Below, in pieces: positions 12,916-23,229 of a stretch of 64,000 nt of DNA. The position numbers were made by a program, and so were the translations under genes. The first letter of the stretch is position 1. Each line of letters opens with the position of its first letter. The notes beneath the pieces are model-generated. The model made no database searches and was not told the DNA's origin. It saw only the letters and a program-made list of their open reading frames with translations. Origin of the DNA: Epinephelus fuscoguttatus (taxonomy: Eukaryota > Chordata > Actinopteri > Perciformes > Serranidae); NCBI RefSeq assembly GCF_011397635.1, contig NC_064760.1, positions 25,617,356 to 25,681,355 of the forward strand. Direction: 5' to 3'.

Positions 12916-13250
12916 AAAACAGTACAGTACGACATAGTTGGTCCTCCTTGGCTTTTTCTCAGCTGATTCAGCATGTTGAATTGGCAGTGGAGACACCAGA
13001 GCCCTTGGGTGAATGAAATCACTATGATTGGCAGTTCAGTTCAGCGCACAAGAAGAGAAATGGAAGCGAGGAGAGTAAACTTGGCTAAAGCAAAGAGGGA
13101 GTGAGATCAAAACAAACTTGTTACATAAGGTAAGATTATCTTTCTTTTCCCATTGAGCTCTTTAGCAGAAACACTTCCTGATGGTTCGTGTTATTGTTCA
13201 CTGCGGCACAGTAAATACGGTTTGTTCTTTCAACACTGGATTGTATTGTC

Positions 13251-13571
13251 GGGTCCACGTAATTGGTTCGACAGCCCATTGGTTCGACATCCCATTAGTC
13301 CGACTGTCCGTGGTGCTGAACGGCTCACGGTGGGCGTATGGTGCGCCGCAACCGGCTTGAGGCGGAGCAGGCTCACGGCTTATGTGTTTGTCACTTTCTT
13401 TTTCATTTTAACCCACACCATGATCTTTTCCTGACCCTGACCAAGTTGTTTTTGTGCCTAAATCTAACCAGACCTTAACCACAGGGCATCATGATGATTT
13501 CGGAACGGACTTCGGAACAATGAGTTTAATATGGTTGGAACAATGGGCTGTCGAACCAATGGGCAGTTCCC
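13251..13571. mobile_element. Non-autonomous hAT-like transposon with perfect 8-bp target duplication
   Basis: The element is bounded by GTATTGTC at 13243-13250 and again at 13572-13579, a perfect 8-bp direct repeat of the length made by hAT transposases. The termini are inverted: the left end GGGTCCACGTAATTGGTTCG matches the complement of the right end, and both carry TTGGTTCGACAGCCCATTG. The element is 321 bp with no transposase. The interior (13418-13470) carries the CTTTTCCTGACCCTGACCAA...GTGCCTAAATCTAACCAG version of a module also present in MITEs with different termini. Removing the element and one duplication rejoins the flanks cleanly. The hAT assignment follows from the duplication length and is an inference. 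Confidence 0.85.
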
Positions 13572-14162
13572 GTATTGTCAATGTGCTAACTGGCTAACTA
13601 GCATCCCAAAACTGTCCAGTTTCTGTTTATGAATGATGTGGAGATGTGGAGAGGTATAACCTCTCACTTAGGTGCAGAACATACATGCTAGTTGGCCGTC
13701 AGCTGTAGTCTTAGCGGCATGTTCATGGCCATTTCTGGCCGAGACATAGGCGACGTAAGGGGATTAAATGGCGGCTTTTGTCGCTGCTAGTTCTCTGATG
13801 TTGGTTTGGTGTGTCTGGGCCTTTAAAGAGAAAGAAATAAACTAAAGAATTAACAGAGAAACATTTTGGATCGTCCAGTTAAGGGCCACCAAGAGCCCAG
13901 GCTTGAATGAAGAGCTGGACTGTGTTCTGTATCTGTAAATATATTTGCATAGCCTTCACTGAAGAATCATCTTTAATGAAATAGTGTGAATATCTGATGT
14001 TACTGATTATTTGTGATGGGTTTGCCAGTCTTGAAGACAATGGTGCTTTGTTGGACCTGGTTGTGTGCATATTCACTTCATTGATTACACATTGTCCAGT
14101 GCTGCTCTGATTGCCTAGCACCTGACAACAGCCTTGATTTGTAAGCTGCCACTTATTTTTAT

Positions 14163-14201
14163 ACGCCCTGATGAAGGCTGTGAGTTGAGACGTGTCGGCG
14201 T
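14163..14201 (+). ncRNA. Decayed hammerhead-ribozyme motif of a Penelope-like element
   Basis: In order: ACGCC (stem I, 5' strand), the conserved core CTGATGA at 14168-14174, AGGC (stem II), loop TGTGA, GTT (stem II return by G-U wobble and one C-G pair), GAGAC in place of the core GAAAC, a short stem III with the GTC cleavage triplet at 14194-14196, then GGCGT pairing with ACGCC. Minimal hammerheads with a very short stem III are known from the terminal repeats of Penelope-like elements. The A-to-G change in the GAAA core would be expected to abolish or strongly reduce cleavage. The downstream TTTTTCATTTTTGC...GTGTCTTGG text fits a retroelement terminal region. Confidence 0.55.
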
Positions 14202-14209
14202 TAAGCCCA

Positions 14210-16779
14210 TTTATTATAGGCTTTTTCATTTTTGCAAAGCAGTGTGTCTTGGTATTTTTAGGTTATGATTATGATCACAAAACAAAATACAACCCTGACC
14301 TCTCCTTTTTGTGGTCTTATACGTCTTTGGATCCAAAGAGCTATTGTTTTTATAGCTGTATGTGTGAAGCAGCACTCCTCAGCCTATACACTTTACAGGG
14401 CTGGCTGTTCACTTCCTGTCGAATGACGAGCAATAAAATGGTAATATAGTAGTGTACAATTGTGGACCTTTTTCATACATGCTTTCATTGAAATGTTCTG
14501 AAATGATATAATCATCACTATTCACATCATTGTGATTGTGACAGACTGGACATGGCTGCTATTTCAGAAAGGTTGAGTTTAGAAGAGATAAGCTGGAATG
14601 CTTTGAGTTCTTTTTTAAAAGAGTTCAACCTTCAAATGTCATTTAAAAAAAGGACTTGACAAAAGCAGAATCATTCAAAGTCAATGTGAGTGAGTCTATT
14701 TTGAAAAATAAAGCACAGCTTTATAATACTGAACTCATATTGTAATGAAAATAGGTGAGGTATGACTTTATGGGGAGATGAAAAGCTTTTATTTTTTGTT
14801 TTCCCTTTTGCATTCATGCAGCACTTGGAAAAGGAGGGAAACAATAAATGATGGAGGAAGTACTCAGCCTTGAACAGCTCCTTCCTCCACTGGCCTCCTG
14901 TATCGCTTCCAAATCGGAAAGACTGATGTGCTGTCAAACTAAAGAGAGATAACTAAAACACATGGTCATACAGAGTCTCTCTTAAGCTACACCTGAAAAT
15001 ACCTTTTCTAAATATCTCCCTATATTTCCTAAAGTCTATTACTGAGCTGAAGTTTATCTGGGAATTCCCTGCATATCCCCAAATACCAGATATCTATCAG
15101 CTAAAAGTGCCCCACTTATAATGAAGCAATTTTTTTCCTTTTTTTTTAGCTGAATTTGAATTTCCGCTCAGAGATCTTGCAGTGCAGTGTGATAAATCTT
15201 CTAATCTACATCCTGACAAATGCACAGTCGGGGCCAGAATTTAAATTCTATGGTTATTCACTGTGAAGTGTTAGTATTACTTCTTATTAACTTTATGTGG
15301 ACTGGGTCTGATTGAATATTTTGATTGATAATAGTTTCTCTTTTTGGTGATGAAAGTGGGATCAGTTCATCATGTTGAAGTGAAATATTTTCCTTAATGA
15401 TGAAATGAAGTCTGAGTAGATCCTTTTAAAGGATAAAGTATAAAGTGCAGAGTTTAACTGTATTTTCATACTCAGAATAAAATTCCACATGTGACCCCGA
15501 AACACACAGTTGAGCAGAGTGGTCCTGGAATGTAAATCTAGCAATATAAACTTTTTTTTGTGAACAGAGGGGTAAGCAAAGAGAGACTGGGGTGAAAAGA
15601 TGCAGTAGAGAGGGGTCAGAGGTTATGAAAATAAACACTCCCCTTGTTTGGACTAGTTTCTGTTGTTCTCTCTGTGGGATGTTAGTTCATTTCCTCAGGG
15701 TGTCGTCAGCTGATGTTTCATTACTCACGTATTTTTCCTCTTGCTTTATTTTGCTGCCACAGAGGGATTGTGATCTCCATTATGTATGAGCGGCCACTAT
15801 CTCACACAGCTGTTCTCTCCTCTGCGATCACTTTCAATCAGCCTCTTTTTGTGATTTATTACTTCCTGTTGTCCTCGGGTATGCTGAATTTCACTACACT
15901 CTGTGTGTAGCGACAATTTGAAACCCTGGGTCCTCTGGCGCATGGGAGCGCTGACCGCAAGGCCTGGCTGTGGGGTCTAAAATAGTCTGGAGCCAGGGGA
16001 TGAGATAAAAGGGTTGTTGGGATGGAAAACAAAATGACTCTCCTTCCTGAGTTGGGCAGGTTGGAAGCCTGTGAGAACTTACCAACTCAGGATGATGGTT
16101 GTGTGTGTGGGTGACCCGAGCGACTTCTGGCCCCTCAGGGAGTGGTGGGTGGGGGCAATACTTGAGTAATTGTTCTCCAGTGTGGATTAGCATGGTTAAA
16201 ATAGCGCATAACCTGCGTATCAGGCTGTCTGTCCACACTCATGGTGACAAATGAGAGCAAGAGGCAGATACATCTCTGCTGGGTGATTGTCTCGTGGAGC
16301 AAGTGTCAGGCATCATTATGCCGCGTTCAGCTCACGGTCACTGAGACTGAGGTCAGGGCCATGGTAACCCTCCTCCACCCTTCCCACATCCTCTTGCACT
16401 TCCTGTCCCAGCAGCTGGCTCTTCCCCAACCTCTAGAAAAGTGATAATTATCATTTAAGTCTAAGTTTTGATGAAGATTTTGTATATTTTTTTGTATTTT
16501 TGAGAGAAAATGGTGGTGGACTCAAACCAAAAACACAAACAAAACAAAGAAACGATGCATTTAACACCACCCAACTGGTTTGTTTATCTCAAGAAGGCAG
16601 AAAGTAGGGATTTATTTATTTATTTTTTTTTTTTTACAAAGACATAGTTTTATTATTAGGGATTTTAGGTGTTTTCATCTCTTTATGGGCTTAGGGTAAC
16701 ATTATATTTATAAATGTCTTCTACTATTGATTGTCACTGTTGTTGCACCAAACAGAAATGTCTGGAAGGCAAATTCACA
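14210..16779. other. Gene-free stretch
   Basis: No supported coding exon or RNA gene. The segment immediately right of the hammerhead motif (to about 14340) is probably the rest of the same retroelement terminal repeat. ORFs at 15592-15789, 15894-16238 and elsewhere have no recognisable domain. Confidence 0.45.
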
Positions 16780-17230
16780 AAGAATGTCACACTTCAGTTC
16801 AGTAGCAGTCTCAAATGCAGAGCAGTAGACAGGCAGGTGGTTTTAACAGCAAGCGAGCTTTAATCTAGCTGGTAAAACACCACGAATATATGAATACAGA
16901 CGAACCAACCAAGGACAAAGTCAAAGACACAGGTATGTGTACACAGAAAACTAATCACAAGAATACAGCTGGGGTGGGCGGGCGCGGGCAAAAGGAGGGA
17001 AACAGGTACTGGCAAACAACGAATGGTAGGGAACACTAGCGTGGAGCAAACAAGACTAATACAACACAGGTGCATGGGGAAAAAATCTGGAAACCGGGAA
17101 TGACTAACAAAACTGATAGAAGGCAGGTGAGACACACAGAGGTAAGAAGTAACAAAAGTCATGACACATGAGGAGAATGACCTTTACAACAAAACAGGAA
17201 ATAAACTACAACAAAAACCAGGACCATGAC
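16780..17230. repeat. Probable dispersed repeat, purine-rich
   Basis: A/G-rich text with GCAGTAGACAGGCAGGTGG, AGCAAGCGAGCTTTAATC and CAGGAAATAAACTACAAC...AACCAGGACCATGAC resembles a repeat that is frequent in fish genomes. I cannot name the family or find its ends. The 100-codon minus-strand ORF across it has no domain. Confidence 0.35.
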
Positions 17231-17457
17231 TAAGAATGGATTGCATCACTTGCAACCACCATCTGTTCTGTCTCAAGGTCCATTTCACAAAAATTATTCA
17301 TGTGGCAAAGTATAAATGTTGCTTTACGCCAAAACACAGTTGGCAGAGCAACAGCAGAGAGATAAAAAAGAAAAGACCTGAAATTTTCCAACCAGGAGCT
17401 ATATGTCCTGACTGAGGAGGTGCAGAGGCATTCCTCAAAACCTCAGGCTCACTTAAG

Positions 17458-17700
17458 CCCTGTTTCCACCTTGCAGTGTAGTACGGTACAGTTTACTTTG
17501 GTATGCTTTTTTTTCTGTTTCCACTGTGAAAAGTTGTGGATGGTACTGTCTCCTTTTTTGGTCCCCCCTCTGTTGGGGTACCTAGCACACAGATCTGGCA
17601 CTAAAAGGTGGAGCTGTGAACACTGCAGTCTGTTGATTGGTCAATAGAAGACGGTCACTCTGCTCAGGGCTGAGTTGTGGCTGGTTTTGAGGCTCATGTA
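17458..17700. repeat. Fragment of a CCC(T/G)GTTTCCAC-ended MITE
   Basis: The left edge CCCTGTTTCCACCTTGCAG, followed by GTACGGTACAGTTTACTTTGG and later TTTCCACTGTGAAAAG, resembles a widespread fish MITE. Its outermost bases resemble the CCCGTTTCCAC terminus of the complete element at 59371-59837. A matching right terminus was not found. Confidence 0.4.
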
Positions 17701-18319
17701 ATCACTGTTCATAGTGAGGCAAATTTTACATACATTAGAGTGATGCGTCTCTCAGCAGCTGTAGTCTGAGAAAAAAATAACTGAATTCACTGTGCCAACG
17801 GCCAGCAACTTTCAAGGTAAATTTAAATATGACCATTCCATTAGTTTTTATTGTCTCTCTTGGATGATATACACTATTAGTGGATCTTCAAGCAGATAGT
17901 GGGTTTATGAAACCTTTTTTTAATCAGAATTGTAGAAAGAGTTTCACTCACATTCCTCCTGGATTCTCACATTTAGCCCCTTAATATGTGTAGAGTACCA
18001 AATTGGTCCAGCTACCCACAAATTCTCAGAGTGATGCCAATTTGATCCGACTTTTGGGGACAGGAGTAAAAGCATGTTATCTTCTTTTTACTGTAGCTTA
18101 AAAAACATCCTATCTCTTCTAGGATTAGGAGACTCAGAGAGCTGTACAAATGTATCAACGGTGCCAAGCTGATGGCTACAAAGCAGTGGCATACACACAT
18201 TTTTGGAGAGGATTTATATATTTGAAATTCTTGACAACAAGAAAAAGCTCTTATATTACAACTGAACACTTGGACAGCCATTTCTGCCAATGTGATGAAA
18301 ATATCTTTTACAACATTAT

Positions 18320-18540
18320 AATGAGAAACTTTCTTAAAATTATGACTCAGTATCTCAAAATAATGAGAAACTGTCTCAAAATGATGACAGTGTGTTTCAA
18401 AATGATTACTTATCATGTCAAAATACTAAGAAACTGTCACAAAATAATGAAATCAACTCATTATTTTGCGCTGTAAGTCATTATTTTGAGAAACTAACAT
18501 TGTTTTTGTGATACTCAGCCTGTATTTTGTGTATGTTTCT
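18320..18540. repeat. Imperfect minisatellite with an internal palindrome
   Basis: Roughly 21-24 bp units built on CTCAAAATAATGAGAAACTG recur with substitutions from about 18320 to 18500. At 18438-18467, CAAAATAATGA, a 7-8 bp spacer and TCATTATTTTG form a perfect 11-bp stem, so the unit orientation flips here (TCATTATTTTGAGAAAC follows). It probably arose inside the adjacent LINE remnant or an associated repeat. Confidence 0.6.
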
Positions 18541-18574
18541 CATTATAATGACTTATAAGGCAGAGTGCTCCATC

Positions 18575-18860
18575 TACAACGTCAACCATGATATTTTGTT
18601 CAAATTAAAAACTACGGTTTCTACGGTGATACACAAGAGGTTAACTAATTCAGTGAAAGAGAGTAATTTGTATCAGTAAATGGCTGTGCTTCAAACACAG
18701 TTCATATTACTTGTGGTGTACCACAAGGATCTATTTTAGAGCCTTGATTATTTCTTATTAAAATGAATGATTTTTCAGTAGTTTGTAAAGTTTCTTTCTC
18801 ATTTTGTTTGCTGATGATACCAACATGATTTTAACACATACACACTAAAAAATAACACAA
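18575..18860 (+). pseudogene. Decayed LINE reverse transcriptase fragment
   Basis: The plus strand, read across frameshifts, gives the ordered landmarks of a non-LTR reverse transcriptase. NHDILFKLK lies near 18582 (the 'VNHDIL' motif). TCGVPQGSIL lies at about 18708-18737. A degraded 'PLLFLIYINDF' follows near 18750-18775. The catalytic FADDTNM appears as TTTGCTGATGATACCAAC at about 18807, with the first aspartate of the ADD pair kept. Stops and frameshifts make it non-functional. It fits the L2/Rex-type LINEs of fish. The exact clade cannot be settled from this fragment. Confidence 0.7.
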
Positions 18861-18869
18861 ATGAGAAAA

Positions 18870-21630
18870 AGGTATATATATTTTATATACCATCTTGCCT
18901 CATTTTATATTTTTTGTGTCAAGTAGCAGGAAGTATGATAGGGATTATGCTGGAATGTCAATAGATGAAAAAGAAATTTCTCAAGTCTCTAACACTTATT
19001 TTTTTAATTAATTTAATTTAGTTTATTGTTTACTTTTCCCTTTTTTTGTAAATGTTTGTTATTCTCATGAAGTTTAGGGAAAGTCTGTGGCTCCTTGACC
19101 TCTCCTGACACTTTTTTTCAACTATATAAACATGAGCCTGCTCTGTTCTTGTTGCAGTTGTATGTTTTAAGAAAAAAAAAATAGATTATGCTTTACAATA
19201 GATCATCTATCACTGCATAAAATGGTCCTTGTTTCTTTATCTTATTTTCTGTTCAACATGATATTTCAGATTAGAGTGCTCATGTGCTGACTGTGCATAC
19301 AGCATGTTGCAGTTGCTCCTTTTAGTTTCTTTTTTTTCTTATTTATGTCTTATTTTTCTTACTTTCTTTGTACTTGTTAGTTTTTTCTGTGGCAAATTAT
19401 TAAGCCATGCCCTCTAAACATGCAACTAGAGAGAGTCCTGGTTTTCTTTTTCACCGTTTTTTTTTTTTTTTTCCCCACAAGTTCCCCTCAGGAATCAATT
19501 AAGTGTTTCTGATTAAGATTTTGATATCTTTTCATGCAGAAGATTCTTGATGATGAATATGAAAGTTGATCAGTTTGAGACACTTGGTTGAAAGCATTGT
19601 AACCTCTCACATCCCGCTCACTGCAGGTCCCATTCAGTGTGACTGGGCTGAATCCAAGATTCAAGACAACTTCAAATCTGCATGATTAAACCAGCTCCTG
19701 CTGTGAAGCCCCTGTGTCCCACCACTCACATACTGGAGGCCCAAGGCAGAAGACAAGCACGGGGCCCCTTTAATTACACCCTCAGCATTTTACACCCACC
19801 CTTCCAACTCATCTAAACTGGGTCAGGGCAGAGTTTGCAAGGTCTGCTATTAAGTTGTTAAGAATGTTGAGCTGATCTCTCCAGCCTGAGAAAAATACAC
19901 ACACTGTACTTTTATGCTAATGGAGCTCCTTATAGTTACCCTCATTATTATTATTTCTAATAACCATTCTCCCTTGGCTCGTAAAAATTTGTTTCATGGC
20001 TGCAATTATTGCTGCTGCAGGTGCCTGCACTAGAGTTCTTTGTTAGATGCAGGCAGTTGATTTTTTGGCATGAATATTTTTTTAACAAGGCTTCCACTCC
20101 TGTTTTCCTGTGCCAAGTAGCTCTGATTTGTGAATTTATCATTCTTGATTGTCAAGAAAATGACTAGTTAGGTGTTCTTTCAAAGGTGATTGTAAATAAG
20201 AATGCAATATTTAACAATATAGTATTTTCTGTGCCCTATTTTTGCAGCAGTGACCAACCTCCACATAATGGTAAGTATAGTGCATTTCCTGGTTATAGAT
20301 ATAAGAGTTTCCACGGTATCACAGGTCATAGGTGTCCTTTTAATGGTGTGTCTGCCATGCCACAAAGTGTAAAAATGGATAAATGCACATCAGAGTTCAG
20401 GAGGTCAATGTATGTGTGTGGGGGTTTTTTACGAGTGATGACAGGAATACAAAAGGGACTAAGGATGCACTGTGGTCCAGCAGGATATCATCCCAGTACT
20501 CTGCCTTAATACAGCAAATGAGAGAAGCACCAAGGACGCACCTTCCATCTGAGACTGTGAGAGAAAAACAGTACACAAGATTTCCCTCGAAAATGAATCA
20601 GCTCCACAAATGTTTTGTTTGGATTTGAATGTCGCCTGCGAATGCCCGCTAGAAACAAAAGAAGATTTAATCTCACACAGACTGCTGAGGAAGCACGTTC
20701 ACTTTATGAAAAGAGAGTGTGGGGATGAGAACTCCCTGTAATGTGTAAAGACAAATAGCAATGCAATGCTCAGGAATAACAGAAGCCTAATTGTTCGCCG
20801 TATATGTGTCCATCTGTACCATCTGTTTTCTTTGAGGGGTTCATCAAGGTAAATTGCACATGGGGGGCTGCATAAATGCCTTGAATGTTCAGTTGTGTAT
20901 GCAATAGATGAATGGTGAATAATTTGCAATTTGCAAAGAGTGGAAAGATATCGGAGGGAAACATTTCTGCATACAAATCCTTTTTAAACAAACATACAGT
21001 GCTCACTAAGGACTAAAATGAAATGATAAACAGGAAGACAAAGGCACCCTGTTTATTCAGATCTCTCTTTGAATAACTACCCTTTGCTTTCATAACTATT
21101 TTTGCACCTAATGCAGGATAAAAAAAACCCCTAAAAAGCAGGAAACAGAACAAGCGAGGATAAATATTTAGATTAAGTAACCTGGTTGCGCCTAAAGGGA
21201 GTGAAAGTTTGCAACACACTGCAAGTCATTGATCACATCCCAGAGTGGTTCTCTCAGTCCCAAGAACAAAACAGGAGAACACATACTTTTGTTTGAAAGT
21301 GTTACAGCCACTAAGCTTAATCAGTGTGTTCAACCCCAGCTTGTAGGTCTGCTTTCATACAGATTTCTTTGTTTGTTGAAGAGTTTTAAACAAGTGGCAA
21401 CCTCCGCGGCTTTAAAATGAAGCCAACACAGAAGTGCCAAAAACTGCAGTTCCTCAAACAGCCACTTGAGGCTGGCTCTAGCAACATAATCCCCACAGAC
21501 CCCCGGTGTTAAAATGCCCAAATTTACAACAGCAATAAACATGTTTACAGCCTGGTATAAAACAGTTTTGGTTTCTGTAGCTATATCCACCTTTATTGCA
21601 TCTGTCATGAGGGGTTACCATTAGCATTTT
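18870..21630. other. Gene-free stretch
   Basis: T-rich sequence to about 19480, including a long T tract near 19460, then unremarkable sequence. No ORF over about 107 codons and no recognisable domain. A GGGGCCCC-bearing segment near 19735-19790 resembles a repeat but was not resolved. Confidence 0.45.
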
Positions 21631-21635
21631 ATTAA

Positions 21636-22529
21636 AGCAGGATTTATACTTCTGCATTGAATCAATGCCATACCTTCACCATAGGCTCTGCATCAATGTA
21701 GAGCCTACACCACATCCTACCCCGTAGCCTGATTTGTATTTCCCCAGAAATGTAACAACACTTTGCAGCGAAGCAGACCTCCTGTCTATTTTTGTAAGCT
21801 GAAACCATTTCCCTCAGTGAAAACGAAGCTTTTATTTATTTTAATTTCACAGATAAGAAACAATAAATTGTGAAGACAGTAAAGCCTCCACAAAATAGCA
21901 TTTTAAATCTTGTGTGTGATTTATCCTGACTTCATATGAATAGAGGAAATCTCTGCTGGTCACTAGGCTAATTTATACAATGTAAAATGCCACAGGCTTG
22001 TGCTAATAATGTTAGCATGTTATATTCGTTTGGAAAACGTGTTTGTTTTGTCTGTGAACCTTGTGAGTTGTAATGGAACCAAACTTTCTAACGTTACCTT
22101 TGTTAAATGTTGCTGTTGTCCCTGGCTTCATATGAGTAGAGGAAAAGTCCGCTAGCCGCTAGGCTAATCTATACAATGTAAAATGCCATAGGCTTGTGCT
22201 AAAAACATTAGCATGTTGTATTTGTGGGGGAAATGCGTCCAGCAAAAGACAAATGCTTTGTCTGTGAATGCTGCGAGTTACAGTGAAGCTGATTTGTGTA
22301 CTTGTGTTTGAAATTATCGCTCTTAAGCCATGTTTAATGTGTGTTTTGAATCATCTAAAGTTTACAGCACTTCACAGAAACCCCACCGCTGACTAGTGTT
22401 TTGGAGGTGTAACTGCAGAGTGACACAGACACACTTCCGCACAAGTATAAAGTGCTCACAACCACATAGGCCATTTGCGTAGGCTATTATTGGCTCTGCA
22501 TAGAGCTGACGCACAAGAATAAATCCCTC
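21636..22529. mobile_element. Non-autonomous DNA transposon with internal tandem duplication
   Basis: The left end GCAGGATTTATACTTCTGC and the right end, read in complement as GAGGGATTTATTCTTGTGC, form imperfect terminal inverted repeats. TTAA flanks both sides (21632-21635 and 22530-22533), which would be the target duplication of a piggyBac-like insertion, though the termini lack the usual CCC start. The interior holds two diverged direct copies (about 21925-22080 and 22122-22290). Both contain CTTCATATGA.TAGAGGAAA, ACAATGTAAAATGCCA and TTAGCATGTT. No transposase. The ends are well supported; the superfamily is tentative. Confidence 0.6.
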
Positions 22530-23114
22530 TTAAGGCTTGAATTTACACATAATTAAGGGCAGTGACAGGCTGTCTGTCAGTAGTGTTCTCAACTTCTCAG
22601 TCAGATCCACCCCTCACTCCTCCTCAGAGTCAGGCTCTTGCCCAAATATGGTCACTTCTGGCTCCAACCAGGATGGTGATGGCAGAATAGGCTTCAGAAC
22701 AGGACCAGTGGTCAGCGTCATGGTAGCGACATCCATTATTTTAACAGTCTTAATGGTTTTTGGTTTTAAAGGATGAGGCTGGTAATATTCCATGTCCTAA
22801 TTTTTTGACAACAAATCCCACAAAAAGACTAAAACCTAGAAAGCATTAGATTGTCTCTCGATTCTTTCCGACTTCCACAACCTGTCCGTGGCTCTTGTCC
22901 CCAGACCATTTGTTCCTACTGAAGGCATGAAAAAAAAAACAGGTCACAAATACAGTTTTAGTATCTTAAAAATGGTAATACATTTTCTAAAACAGCTTAG
23001 CACTGTAGTTTTTTGCAAATTTTACTCAAACAGGACTACACTGTGTGTGCTTTTTTATAACATTTGGTGTGCCTGTGAGCATTTACAGCAGCATGATGGT
23101 GAAGACAATACTTG

Positions 23115-23215
23115 TTCATCAGAATCAGAAACAGAATAACTTTATTGTCCTCTGAGAGGAAATTTGTCTTGGACAACAAGGCGGCTGCAGCTCACAATTT
23201 AGAATACAAAAGACA
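23115..23215 (-). repeat. LINE/SINE tail fragment
   Basis: The text ATCAGAATCAGAAACAGAAT followed by AACTTTATTGTCC and GAGGAAATTTGTCTTGGAC resembles, in reverse orientation, a common fish retroelement tail ending in a GATTCTGATT-type microsatellite. No coding capacity. Confidence 0.45.
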
Positions 23216-23229
23216 TTAACATTTGAATT

